NCBI GenBank assembly: GCA_963932545.1
Contig: CAWVRH010000019.1
Coordinates: 1 to 34,891, forward strand
Direction: 5' to 3'
Length of the DNA stretch: 34,891 bases
Source: UBA8337 sp963932545
GTDB taxonomy: Bacteria; Pseudomonadota; Alphaproteobacteria; RS24
Shown here in pieces: positions 1-8,232 of this stretch (position 1 is the first letter of the stretch; each line of letters opens with the position of its first letter). Made by a program: the position numbers and the translations under genes. The notes under the pieces were generated by a model. It searched no databases and was not told where the DNA came from. It saw only the letters and a program-made list of their open reading frames with translations.

Positions 1-27
1 GGGTTTACGTAAAATTACAGGAGCTCT

Positions 28-540
28 TTACATGGTCTCCGGGCCGCGAGAGATAGCTGCCGCGCCCGTGCGCGAAACTTCTCGAAGACCTAGAGGTTTC
101 ATCAGCCCAATAAAGGCATCAATTTTTTCGGTGTTACCGGTAATTTCAAAGACAAAACTATCCGGCGTCGCATCTATCACGCGGGCGCGGAAAGCTTCCG
201 ACATGCGAAGCGCTTCGACGCGGGCATCGCCCTTGCCAGTCACTTTCACCAAGGCCAATTCGCGCTCGACGCTTTCGCATTCGACCGTCAAATCGACCAC
301 CCGATGCACTGGCACCAAGCGACCCAATTGGGCTTTAATTTGTTCAATCATCGGCGGCGTGCCCAAAGTCACAATGGTGATGCGAGACATATGCTCTTGC
401 TCATCCACCTCGGCAACGGTCAGGCTGTCGATATTATAGCCACGGCCCGAAAAAAGACCGATGACGCGCGCCAAAACACCCGCCTCATTATCTACGAGGA
501 TGGAAAGCGTGTGTCGCTCAATTTGATTTTCTGCGCTCAT
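28..540 (-). CDS. ilvN: Acetolactate (acetohydroxyacid) synthase small regulatory subunit
   Basis: Regulatory subunit of acetohydroxyacid synthase, the first common enzyme of Ile/Val/Leu synthesis; in the family it raises activity and confers valine feedback control on the large subunit. The 170-residue protein opens with an ACT domain at about residues 8-80 (RHTLSILVDNEAGVLARV, then GRGYNIDSL) and continues with the usual small-subunit C-terminal domain, close to the length of E. coli IlvH (163). I chose the ATG at 538-540 because AGAAGG lies a few bases upstream and homology begins right after it; an in-frame start 19 codons upstream adds residues unlike the family. It follows ilvB by 94 bp on the same strand, so the two are probably co-transcribed. 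Also called ilvH. The family is certain; the paralogue name is not. Confidence 0.95.
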   Translation of the reverse strand: MSAENQIERHTLSILVDNEAGVLARVIGLFSGRGYNIDSLTVAEVDEQEHMSRITIVTLGTPPMIEQIKAQLGRLVPVHRVVDLTVECESVERELALVKVTGKGDARVEALRMSEAFRARVIDATPDSFVFEITGNTEKIDAFIGLMKPLGLREVSRTGAAAISRGPETM

Positions 541-634
541 CTTCAACCTTCTCAAAATCGGCCCTTCGACCCATTCATGCGCCTTTCTATAGCGCACTCA
601 CTGAGTGGTTAAAAGCCCGATTATTTGCTTCCCT

Positions 635-2392
635 TTAAACCAGAGTTTTACCCGCTTCCGAGACTTCTATATCCAAGCCTTCGCTATCTGCGAGAAGCAT
701 TTCATTATGTGCCGCACCCGATGGTATCATCGGGTAGACGTTCTCGTCTTTGGTCACGATACAATCAAAAATAACCGGGCCTGGCGTATCGATCATGCGC
801 TTAATCGCATCATCCAATTCAGCAGGCGTCTCGGCACGAATACCAGTAGCACCATAAGCTTCAGCCAATTTAACAAAATCAGGCAGCGCTTCCGAATAGG
901 AGCTGGAGTAGCGTCCGCCATGCAGCAGTTCCTGCCACTGGCGCACCATGCCCATATATTCATTGTTCAGGATGAAAATCTTAATCGGCAAACGATATTG
1001 CACCGCCGTCGACACCTCCTGCATGGTCATTTGCACCGAGGCCTCGCCGGCAATGTCGATAACCAGACTTTTGGGATGCGCCACTTGCACGCCAACGGCA
1101 GCCGGAATGCCATAGCCCATTGTGCCCAAGCCGCCAGAGGTCATCCAGCGATTGGGGTCTTCAAAACGATAATATTGTGCCGCCCACATTTGGTGCTGGC
1201 CCACTTCGGTGGTGATATAAGTGTCGGCGTCCTTGGTCAGCTCATACAAGCGCTCGACCGCATATTGTGGCTTGATAGCCTTCGCATCTTTTTTATAGTC
1301 CAAGCATTTTCTATCGCGCCAGCCTTCAATCTCGCTCCACCAGCTTGCCAGCGCTTTTTTGTCTGGCGTCACTGCGTCCGATTTATAGACCCGCAGCATG
1401 TCTTCTAAAACATGCGCGCAATCGCCAACGATGGCGACATCCACCATGACGTTTTTATTGATGCTGGAAGGGTCAATGTCGACATGGATTTTCTTCGAGT
1501 TCGGGGCAAACTTATCCAAAATACCGGTGATACGGTCATCAAAGCGCGCGCCGATGTTAATCATCAGGTCGCAATCATGCATCGCCCAATTGGCTTCATA
1601 AGTGCCGTGCATACCCAACATGCCCAACCATTGCTTGTCGGCGGAAGGATAACTACCCAGCCCCATAAGGGTTGAGGTAATCGGGAAACCCGTCAATTTA
1701 ACCAATTCGCGCAGCAATTGGCTGGCCTGCGGGCCAGAGTTGATGATGCCGCCACCGGTATAAAAAACCGGCTTCTTGGCATTGGCAATCAGCTCGACCG
1801 CTTGCTTGATGGCAGTCATATCGCCTTTGATTTGCGGCTGATAGCTTTTGTGCTTTACCGCTGTCGGCTTCATGTAAGGGCCAAGCGCAAACTGAATATC
1901 TTTTGGAATATCGACAACCACAGGGCCCGGACGACCCGTGGTAGCCACTTGAAACGCCTCATGCATGATGCGCGCCAAATCGTTGATGTCTTTGACTAAA
2001 TAATTGTGCTTGGTGCATGGGCGCGTGATGCCAACGGTGTCGGCCTCTTGAAATGCGTCGCCACCGATGAGATGCGTAGGCACCTGACCGGTGATGCAAA
2101 CCATGGGAATGCTATCCATCAAAGCATCGGTAAGACCGGTTACCGCATTGGTGGCACCGGGGCCAGAGGTCACCAGAACCACGCCGCATTTTCCGGTCGA
2201 ACGGGCATAGCCCTCGGCCGCATGGGTCGCGCCCTGCTCGTGGCGAACCAGAATATGCTCGATCGATTCCTGCTGGAAAATCTCATCATAAATCGGCAGA
2301 ACCGCACCGCCAGGGTAGCCAAAAATATGCTCCACACCATGGTCTTGCAAAGATTGCAGAACGATTTGCGCGCCGTTTAATTGTTTGTTCAT
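635..2392 (-). CDS. ilvB: Acetolactate (acetohydroxyacid) synthase large catalytic subunit
   Basis: ThDP-, Mg- and FAD-dependent enzyme that condenses pyruvate with pyruvate or 2-oxobutyrate. The 585 residues show the three usual domains: an N-terminal ThDP-binding domain with FGYPGG and the catalytic glutamate in VRHEQGATHAAEGYAR (about Glu52), a central domain, and a C-terminal ThDP/Mg domain. In the last, the motif usually written GD(G/A)S reads GEAS, so the metal-binding Asp is Glu (GAG codon near 1045); the downstream NN of ILNNEYMGMVRQWQ is intact. The ATG at 2390-2392 fits the family. A TTG 16 codons upstream is rejected. No normal ribosome binding site directly precedes the ATG; GGAGG is 22 bases away, and a 10-codon mini-ORF ends on the ATG. 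Also called ilvI. Confidence 0.95.
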   Translation of the reverse strand: MNKQLNGAQIVLQSLQDHGVEHIFGYPGGAVLPIYDEIFQQESIEHILVRHEQGATHAAEGYARSTGKCGVVLVTSGPGATNAVTGLTDALMDSIPMVCITGQVPTHLIGGDAFQEADTVGITRPCTKHNYLVKDINDLARIMHEAFQVATTGRPGPVVVDIPKDIQFALGPYMKPTAVKHKSYQPQIKGDMTAIKQAVELIANAKKPVFYTGGGIINSGPQASQLLRELVKLTGFPITSTLMGLGSYPSADKQWLGMLGMHGTYEANWAMHDCDLMINIGARFDDRITGILDKFAPNSKKIHVDIDPSSINKNVMVDVAIVGDCAHVLEDMLRVYKSDAVTPDKKALASWWSEIEGWRDRKCLDYKKDAKAIKPQYAVERLYELTKDADTYITTEVGQHQMWAAQYYRFEDPNRWMTSGGLGTMGYGIPAAVGVQVAHPKSLVIDIAGEASVQMTMQEVSTAVQYRLPIKIFILNNEYMGMVRQWQELLHGGRYSSSYSEALPDFVKLAEAYGATGIRAETPAELDDAIKRMIDTPGPVIFDCIVTKDENVYPMIPSGAAHNEMLLADSEGLDIEVSEAGKTLV

Positions 2393-2421
2393 CGTATCGC
2401 AACGGCCAAAGCCGCCTCCAT
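2389..2421 (-). promoter_or_regulatory. Mini-ORF ending on the ilvB start codon (possible leader peptide)
   Basis: The ilvB leader contains an ATG followed by nine sense codons and a TGA that overlaps the ilvB start as ATGA. It reads MEAALAVAIR and includes single Leu (TTG), Val (GTT) and Ile (ATA) codons. The 12 bases after GGAGG can pair with themselves (CGGC-TTTG-GCCG), which would bring GGAGG to about 10 bases from the ilvB ATG. Either the mini-ORF couples translation into ilvB or the hairpin shortens the spacing. There is no good ribosome binding site before the mini-ORF, so its translation is uncertain. Confidence 0.3.
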
Positions 2422-2472
2422 ATATAAGTAGGCGCACCAATCCCTATGTCGGCGCAACCTCGTGAAGAAGCG

Positions 2473-2500
2473 AAAATAGCAATATTTATGTCGTGGTCAA
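2473..2500 (-). promoter_or_regulatory. Candidate sigma-70 promoter for ilvB-ilvN
   Basis: On the minus strand TTGACC, a 16-base spacer and TATTTT lie over the end of miaA and the gap after it. Transcription would start near 2466 and give a leader of about 75 bases before ilvB. The -35 matches 5 of 6 and the -10 matches 4 of 6 consensus bases. Prediction by eye only. Confidence 0.35.
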
Positions 2501-3463
2501 GCTGTTTTTTGAAATAAATGAAAAGATTTGGTCGTGGTTATCGGCGTAATGTTTCTCGGAGAAACTTTCCCAGCCGACCATTTGATTGCGAAACCATGTC
2601 ATTTGGCGTTTCGCATAGCGGCGTGTGGCCTGTTGCGCCTGCTCGATGGCTTGCTCGCGGGTTAGGCTACCTTGCAAAAATCCCATAATCTCGGATACCC
2701 CGAGCGCTTTTCGTATCGTCGCCTCTGGGGCTAGGTCGAGCGCCGCCAGTGCCTCCACCTCTGCCAGTGCCGCGCCTTGCATCATCTGTTCAAACCGCAA
2801 ATTGCAGCGCGCGTAGAGCCAGTCTCTATCGGGCAGGAGTAAAATTTTATGGGCCTGGCTCAGCGGCGCTTGCGGCTTTATCTTTTGCCAATCCGACAAA
2901 CGCGTGCCAGTCGCCTCCCCGACTTCTAGCCCGCGCAAAATGCGCTGCTTATCGGTTGGCTGCAGGCGTTCTGCCAAGGACGCATCGCGCTGTTGCAGCT
3001 CGGCATATAGCGCCGCGACGCCGATTGCCTCAAGGCGTTGGCGCCAATACTCGCGCACCTGCGAGGGTATTTCCGGTAAATCGACCAGACCCTCCGTCAG
3101 GCTTTTGAAATACAGACCCGTGCCGCCCACCACGATGGGCACTTGGCCAGCCGCTTGCGCTTGCTGAATTTGTGCCAAAGCCTGCTCTTGCCAGATGCCC
3201 ACATTATAGGGCGCCCCCGCCGCCACATGGCCATAGAGGGTGTGGGGCGCTTGCGCTTCTTCTTCCAAGCTGGGGCGGGCGGTTAATTGGCGTAACGTGT
3301 CATAGACTTGTAAGCTATCAGCATTGATGATGCGCCCGTTCCTCTGCTTGGCCAAAGCCAAAGCCAATGCGGACTTGCCGCTGGCGGTGGAGCCTGCAAT
3401 AAGAAAGGGCAAAAATTCGCCATTCGAAGGTACAGTCGAAGATATAGTCGAAAGCTTAGACAT
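2486..3463 (-). CDS. miaA: tRNA dimethylallyltransferase (tRNA delta(2)-isopentenylpyrophosphate transferase)
   Basis: Adds a dimethylallyl group to N6 of A37 in tRNAs that read UNN codons. The 325-residue protein has the P-loop AGSTASGKSALALALA near the N-terminus (family usually GPTASGKS), then INADSLQVYDTL, VVGGTGLYFKSL, and the C-terminal RYAKRQMTWFRNQ that contacts tRNA. I chose the ATG at 3461-3463, 18 codons inside the longest frame, because the longer version adds unrelated residues and overlaps the divergent serB gene. Only 29 bp separate it from the serB start, so promoters for one or both must lie inside coding sequence or be very compact. ilvB follows 93 bp downstream on the same strand. 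Confidence 0.95.
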   Translation of the reverse strand: MSKLSTISSTVPSNGEFLPFLIAGSTASGKSALALALAKQRNGRIINADSLQVYDTLRQLTARPSLEEEAQAPHTLYGHVAAGAPYNVGIWQEQALAQIQQAQAAGQVPIVVGGTGLYFKSLTEGLVDLPEIPSQVREYWRQRLEAIGVAALYAELQQRDASLAERLQPTDKQRILRGLEVGEATGTRLSDWQKIKPQAPLSQAHKILLLPDRDWLYARCNLRFEQMMQGAALAEVEALAALDLAPEATIRKALGVSEIMGFLQGSLTREQAIEQAQQATRRYAKRQMTWFRNQMVGWESFSEKHYADNHDQIFSFISKNSLTTT

Positions 3464-3492
3464 AGGCGCTAGTCTTACAGGGTTGAGGACAG

Positions 3493-4383
3493 ATGACACA
3501 ACAAATGAATGAGACAAACTATTTAGTTCTGACGGCTGCGCCCCACAGCGGCTATTTCACGCCTGCCCGATTGAGCGAAATGGCCACGCAATTTCCGCAC
3601 CTCCCCGCCGCCAAAAGCCTGAGCGAGGATGCCGTCGAATATGCGTTCGAAAGCCACAACGGTGAGCTGGGCACGCAATTGGCTGAGTTTCCTTTTGATG
3701 TAAATTGGGTCTGCGACACTCACAGGCGCAAGAAAATGCTCATCGCTGATTTAGAATCCACCATCATCGAACAAGAATGTTTAGATGAGCTGGCGGTGGT
3801 TATCGACAAGCAGGCCGTGATGGTGGATATCACCACACGCGCCATGCGCGGCGAATTAGATTTCGAGCCTGCCCTCAAAGAACGCGTCGCCATGCTCAAA
3901 GGTCTGCCGGAAAGCGCCCTGCAAGAGCTTTATGACAACGGCGTGACGCTGATGCCCGGAGCCCAAACCTTGCTGGCCACATTGCGCGCCCATGACGTGT
4001 TTTGCGGCTTGGTGTCTGGCGGTTTCGCCTTTTTCGCAGACCGCATTGCCCAGCGCATCGGCTTCCACCGCTTTCAGTGCAATGACCTAAACATCACCAA
4101 CGGGGTTTTAGATGGCACTGTCGTCGAGCCCATTTTGGGACGCGCCGCCAAGGCCGAAATTCTAAACGCTTGGGCGCAAGAACTACGCCTCACACCCGAC
4201 GACGTCTTGGCGACGGGCGATGGCTCAAATGATTTGGCCATGTTAAAAATCGCGGGCATGGGCGTGGCGTTTCGCGCCAAGCCTGCTGTAGCCGAAGCCG
4301 CGCAATATAGGCTTCGGCACGCAGACCTGACGGGACTTCTCTACCTACAAGGCTATAGCGAGAGCCAGTTTAAAATCGCCTAA
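3493..4383 (+). CDS. serB: Phosphoserine phosphatase SerB
   Basis: Hydrolyses O-phosphoserine to serine, the last step of serine synthesis; HAD superfamily. The 296 residues comprise an N-terminal region (about 1-80) and a HAD core. Motif I is IADLESTIIEQECLDEL: Asp86 is the expected nucleophile, but the second acidic residue, Asp in the usual DxDST, is Glu88. Motif II is LVSGGF and motif III/IV is GDGSNDLAMLK, both normal. The ATG follows GAGGACAG, a good ribosome binding site. It is divergent from miaA, and its TAA stop overlaps the degP stop (CTAA), so the two convergent genes share four bases. The family assignment is firm; whether the Glu lowers or alters activity cannot be judged from sequence. 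Confidence 0.94.
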   Translation: MTQQMNETNYLVLTAAPHSGYFTPARLSEMATQFPHLPAAKSLSEDAVEYAFESHNGELGTQLAEFPFDVNWVCDTHRRKKMLIADLESTIIEQECLDELAVVIDKQAVMVDITTRAMRGELDFEPALKERVAMLKGLPESALQELYDNGVTLMPGAQTLLATLRAHDVFCGLVSGGFAFFADRIAQRIGFHRFQCNDLNITNGVLDGTVVEPILGRAAKAEILNAWAQELRLTPDDVLATGDGSNDLAMLKIAGMGVAFRAKPAVAEAAQYRLRHADLTGLLYLQGYSESQFKIA

Positions 4384-5843
4384 TTTCCTAACGGGATTGC
4401 GATGAAGCGGACTGTGCCGCTTGATTTCACAAATACCAAAACCGACTTGCGGCCAGACTTTTTGGCTTTTTTCAGAGCTTCGACAGCCGTTTTCGCCGAC
4501 CCGATGGTCTTTTGGTCGATCTCCGAAATAATATCACCAACGCGAATGCCTGATTCAAAGGCCACGCTAGAGCGATCGATCTCAATCACCAAGGCGCCGC
4601 TGGCATTTTCGCCAAGCTCGAAATCACGGCGCGACTTCGGATTGATATTTTGTAACGTTAGCCCCAAATAAATGTGGCTCTTGGTATCTTGCTGCTTTTG
4701 CTTTTTGCTTTCTACTGGCTTTTTATCCAGCGCGGCTTCTTGCAAACGCCCGGTTACAATTTCAATGCGCTTGGTGCGTCCTCGACGAATTAACTCGACG
4801 CTGACCGGCTTATCAATTTTCGTTTCCGCAACAATGCGCGGCAGGTCTCGCATGGTTGGAACGGGTTTATTGTCAAACTTCACAATCACATCGCCAACTT
4901 TCACACCGCCTTTTTCAGCCGGACCGCCGGGCGATACTTCTGAAACCAATGCGCCGCGCGCTGATCCTAGCGATAGGCTATCGGCCAATTCGCTAGTAAC
5001 TTCTTGAATGCGAACCCCCAGCCAACCGCGACGGGTTTCGCCGTATTGGCGCAATTGCGCGATGACGGACGTGGCAAGGTTTGAGGGAATAGAAAACCCG
5101 ATGCCGACGGAACCGCCCGATGGCGAAATAATCGCTGAGTTCACCCCAATGACCTCGCCCTTCATATTGAACAAGGGGCCGCCAGAGTTGCCTTTATTAA
5201 TGGCCGCATCGGTTTGAATGAAACTGTCATAGGGACCAGCATTAATATCGCGTTTGATGGCCGAAATAACCCCCGCCGAGAGCGAGCCGCCGAGACCGAA
5301 AGGATTGCCAATGGCAATCACCCAGTCGCCCACGCGGGCTTTGGCGCTATTGCCCATGGGCACGAAGGCGAGCTTCTTTTTGGTTTTAACTTGCAACACA
5401 GCCAAATCGGTTTTTGGGTCACGCCCAATAATCTCAGCCGGTAATTTACTGCCGTCGGAGAAGTTGATGGTAATCTCATCGGCTTCTTCGATGACGTGAT
5501 TATTGGTGATGATAATGCCGTTCGGGTCGATGACGAAACCAGAGCCTAGCGAGGAAACCTTGCGGCTTTGTGGCTGTTTATTGGGGCTTTGGGGCGCGCC
5601 ATTTTGGCCGCGGCGTTGGTTAAAAAACTCTTCGAAGAAATCCCCAAATGGCGGCTGGCCGGGGCCACGCGAGTTCCGCTGCTGCACGGTTTGAGAGGTG
5701 GAAATATTAACCACAGCTGGCATAAGGCGTTCGGCCAAGTCTGCGAAGCCTTCCACGGGGCGGGCCAGACTTGGCGAGGCCAATAAAGGCAAAACCATTA
5801 AGGTGAGAAGGAGGGAGAAACGAAGGGCGCGAACAGACTGCAT
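4380..5843 (-). CDS. degP: Periplasmic serine protease/chaperone of the DegP/HtrA (Do) family
   Basis: Periplasmic protease that degrades misfolded envelope proteins. The 487 residues begin with a signal peptide (hydrophobic segment at about 8-25, then SLARPVEG). A trypsin-like domain follows with catalytic His116 (ITNNHVIEE), Asp146 (DPKTDLAVL) and Ser220 (INKGNSGGPLF). Two PDZ domains follow, the first from about RRGWLGVRI and the second from about HIYLGLTL. A Gln/Pro/Asn-rich loop at about 50-95 fits the LA loop of Do proteases. The ATG is preceded by AGGAATAATC. It is the last gene of the hflK-hflC-DUF2065-degP operon, 21 bp after the DUF2065 gene. DegP and DegQ are hard to tell apart; two PDZ domains occur in both. 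Confidence 0.93.
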   Translation of the reverse strand: MQSVRALRFSLLLTLMVLPLLASPSLARPVEGFADLAERLMPAVVNISTSQTVQQRNSRGPGQPPFGDFFEEFFNQRRGQNGAPQSPNKQPQSRKVSSLGSGFVIDPNGIIITNNHVIEEADEITINFSDGSKLPAEIIGRDPKTDLAVLQVKTKKKLAFVPMGNSAKARVGDWVIAIGNPFGLGGSLSAGVISAIKRDINAGPYDSFIQTDAAINKGNSGGPLFNMKGEVIGVNSAIISPSGGSVGIGFSIPSNLATSVIAQLRQYGETRRGWLGVRIQEVTSELADSLSLGSARGALVSEVSPGGPAEKGGVKVGDVIVKFDNKPVPTMRDLPRIVAETKIDKPVSVELIRRGRTKRIEIVTGRLQEAALDKKPVESKKQKQQDTKSHIYLGLTLQNINPKSRRDFELGENASGALVIEIDRSSVAFESGIRVGDIISEIDQKTIGSAKTAVEALKKAKKSGRKSVLVFVKSSGTVRFIAIPLGN

Positions 5844-5864
5844 GATTATTCCTACTAAAAATTG

Positions 5865-6050
5865 CTAATGGAGAAGCCAGACCAAACCGACCCCAAGACC
5901 CAGAGCGATGACCCCACCTTGTCGTAAGGTGGCATCATCGACCTGTTCCAATTGCTTCATCATAGAGCGCAAAAATGTCGGAAAAAGGGCATAGAGAGCC
6001 CCCTCAAAAGCCAACACGAGGGCGAAAGCCAAAAAGACTTTCTCTAGCAT
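5865..6050 (-). CDS. DUF2065 family small membrane protein
   Basis: A 61-residue protein with two hydrophobic segments (about residues 5-25 and 45-60) around a short charged middle (KQLEQVDDATLRQGG). Length, pattern and position between hflC and degP match the DUF2065 family of inner-membrane proteins of unknown function. Its ATG overlaps the hflC stop as TAATG, so translation is probably coupled to hflC. The context suggests a role alongside the HflK/HflC membrane complex, but that is inferred from position alone. Confidence 0.88.
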   Translation of the reverse strand: MLEKVFLAFALVLAFEGALYALFPTFLRSMMKQLEQVDDATLRQGGVIALGLGVGLVWLLH

Positions 6051-7057
6051 TACTGAAGCGCTATTTTCGCGTCCGATTTAGCCTTCGCAGCAATCTCTGG
6101 GCATAGCGAGTCGCTCAACGAACGACCCTTGGCTGTCAGCTTGGCGACATTCACGCGTTGACCACGCTTCACCGTGCCGCGTTTGCTAGGGGCGAGAACG
6201 CTGTTCGGATTTTTCATGAACTGCAAGAACGAGCTGTCTGGGGACATCACCATGGTGGTGCCCTCTTCGAGTGCCGTTGTATAGGCCTGCATGGAGCGAT
6301 AAAACGCGAAGAAATCTGGGTCTTGTCCGAAGACACGGGCAAACACACGCGTCCGGCAGGCATCGCCTTGACCGCGAATGACTTCACTGTCGCGGGTCGC
6401 TTCAGCCGTCAAAACCGTTACTTGCTTGTCGGCTTGGGCGCGAATGGCACGACCGACTTCTTGACCGCGCGCGCGAAACTCAGCCGCTTCTTGTTCGCGT
6501 TCCGTTTGCATACGACGATAAATCGCTTGGCTGTTGGCTTGCGGCAAGTCCGCACGACGAATACGCACATCAACAATCTCAATGCCAAAATCAGCCGCTT
6601 GCTCATTGACCAATTTGGTGATGCGGGTCATCAGCTTGGAACGCTCGTCGCGAACCACGGTTTGAAACTCTTCTTCGCCCAATACCGAACGCATAGAAGA
6701 AGACACAATCGCTGCCAGACGCGAGCGCGCACGACGCTCACTGCGAAGGGCTTTGTAAAACTGCAAAGGATCGGTAATTTTATAACGGGTGAAAGCATCC
6801 ACGACCAAACGCTTCTGGTCAGAGGCAATCAGCTCTTCTGCTGGCGTATCCAAATCGAGAATACGCTTGTCGACGAAAATCACATTTTGCACGAAGGGCA
6901 CTTTGAAGTTAAGCCCGGGCTCGATAATCACACGGCGCGGATCGCCAAATTGCAGCACCAAGGCTTGTTGCGTTTGGTGCACGGTGAACACGGAAGCCGA
7001 GGCGACAACGCCCAGCGCGATGAGAAGGAAAACGGCAATCAGTCCTGTGCGTTGCAT
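6050..7057 (-). CDS. hflC: HflC, SPFH-domain membrane protein, modulator of FtsH
   Basis: Partner of HflK in the inner-membrane complex that surrounds and tunes the FtsH protease. The 335 residues (E. coli HflC has 334) start with one transmembrane segment (about 5-22, GLIAVFLLIALGVVAS). The SPFH/band-7 domain follows (VHQTQQALVLQFGDP, then DAFTRYKITDPLQFY) with a long charged coiled-coil-like region (about 165-215). The start overlaps the hflK stop as TAATG and the stop overlaps the next ATG in the same way, so the operon is translationally coupled throughout. Confidence 0.96.
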   Translation of the reverse strand: MQRTGLIAVFLLIALGVVASASVFTVHQTQQALVLQFGDPRRVIIEPGLNFKVPFVQNVIFVDKRILDLDTPAEELIASDQKRLVVDAFTRYKITDPLQFYKALRSERRARSRLAAIVSSSMRSVLGEEEFQTVVRDERSKLMTRITKLVNEQAADFGIEIVDVRIRRADLPQANSQAIYRRMQTEREQEAAEFRARGQEVGRAIRAQADKQVTVLTAEATRDSEVIRGQGDACRTRVFARVFGQDPDFFAFYRSMQAYTTALEEGTTMVMSPDSSFLQFMKNPNSVLAPSKRGTVKRGQRVNVAKLTAKGRSLSDSLCPEIAAKAKSDAKIALQ

Positions 7058-8205
7058 TATTTTGTCTCCTTAATATTCGAGCGGCTGTTCAACTGGTCGA
7101 GCGGCAGATATGGCACGACGCCAGTGCCAGTGTTTTCGATGATAATTTTATTGGTTCGCGCCATAACTTTTTCTAGCGTTTCCAAGAAAATCCGTTGGCG
7201 GGTAACGCCTTGGGCAGCGCGATATTCGGTGTAAATCGAGGCAAAGCGGGTGGCCTCACCATCGGCTTCCGCAACCGTTTGGGCTCGATAAGCCTCCGAG
7301 TCCCGACGAATACGAACGGCCTCACCTTGGGCTTCTGGAACCACGCGATTGGCGTAAGAATTGGCTTCATTGCGAGCGCGTTCTTGGTCGGCGCGCGCGG
7401 CTTGCACATCGCGGAAAGCGTCGATAACCGCAGCGGGCGGATCGACCTTCTGCATTTTCACCTGCGTGATGCCAATGCCAGCGTTATAGCTGTCGAGTGT
7501 GGTTTGCATCAGCGCTTTAACTTGTTCTTCGTTGGTTTGGCGCTGTTCAGTCAAAATCGGCTGAATGTCGTTTTGCCCAACAATCTCGCGCATGGTGCTT
7601 TCGGCCACGGCTTTTACCGTGCCAGTTGGGTTTTGAATGTTGAATAGGAAGTCAGGCGCATCGTCGATGACCCAGAAAACCGAGAAATCAACGTCGACGA
7701 TGTTTTCGTCGCCCGTCAGCATCAGGCTTTCTTCTGGCACATCGCGCATCACGCCAGCTGAGCGGCGATCGTCGCCAGCCCGCATGCCGATATCAACCCG
7801 ATTGACCGTCGTTACCTTCGGCGTTACGGCGCTCTCAATTGGCCAAGGTAGGTGATAATTCAGACCCGGAGCGGTTTGTGTATAAAACTTGCCAAAGCGC
7901 AAAACCACGCCCTGCTCGTCGGCACCCACGCGGTAAAACCCGCTGACTGCCCAAACGCCAATTAAAACTGCCAGAATAACCAGCAAGCCAGAACCGCCGC
8001 CAGCGCCCGGCACTAAGCCATTAAAGCGCGCTTTAAGATTTCGCAAAACTTCGTCGAGGTCAGGTTCATTGCCGCGATTAGGGCCACGGCTAGGGCCACG
8101 ACCAGGGCCTCGGCCTCCACCGTTGGAGCCGCCACCGTTTGATCCGCCGCCATTCGATCCGTTCCCCCAAGGGTTTTGATTGTCTGATTTGTTATCCCAG
8201 GGCAT
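7057..8205 (-). CDS. hflK: HflK, SPFH-domain membrane protein, modulator of FtsH
   Basis: HflC partner in the FtsH-regulating membrane complex. The 382-residue protein has a Gly/Asn/Arg/Pro-rich cytoplasmic N-terminus made of short repeats (about residues 14-46) and a transmembrane helix (about 68-90, LLVILAVLIGVWAVSGFY). The SPFH domain (GADEQGVVLRFGKF onward) and a charged helical region follow. I chose the ATG at 8203-8205 because a strong AGGAGGA lies 7 bases upstream and the family's MPWDN-like N-terminus follows; the open frame extends 33 codons further without a binding site. It is first in its operon, with a candidate promoter at 8233-8261. Confidence 0.96.
   Translation of the reverse strand: MPWDNKSDNQNPWGNGSNGGGSNGGGSNGGGRGPGRGPSRGPNRGNEPDLDEVLRNLKARFNGLVPGAGGGSGLLVILAVLIGVWAVSGFYRVGADEQGVVLRFGKFYTQTAPGLNYHLPWPIESAVTPKVTTVNRVDIGMRAGDDRRSAGVMRDVPEESLMLTGDENIVDVDFSVFWVIDDAPDFLFNIQNPTGTVKAVAESTMREIVGQNDIQPILTEQRQTNEEQVKALMQTTLDSYNAGIGITQVKMQKVDPPAAVIDAFRDVQAARADQERARNEANSYANRVVPEAQGEAVRIRRDSEAYRAQTVAEADGEATRFASIYTEYRAAQGVTRQRIFLETLEKVMARTNKIIIENTGTGVVPYLPLDQLNSRSNIKETK
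8071..8160 (-). repeat. Short in-frame repeats encoding the Gly-rich N-terminus of HflK
   Basis: Codons for about residues 16-31 form three tandem copies of a Ser-Asn-Gly-Gly-Gly unit, and those for 32-45 form repeats of Arg-Gly-Pro plus one variable residue. HflK N-termini are commonly rich in Gly and Asn. The repeats may vary in number between strains through slippage. Confidence 0.7.
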
Positions 8206-8232
8206 GAAACTTCCTCCTAATAGGTATAGCTC

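Noticed and set aside
605..1408. Long plus-strand open frame opposite ilvB
   Set aside because: It is fully antisense to a certain gene, its product has no recognisable domain, and it is His/Arg/Ile-rich in the way typical of mirror frames of GC-rich genes.
6158..7234. Plus-strand open frame of 358 codons opposite hflC and the end of hflK
   Set aside because: Both hflC and hflK are certain; the antisense product looks like no family and has no binding site of note.
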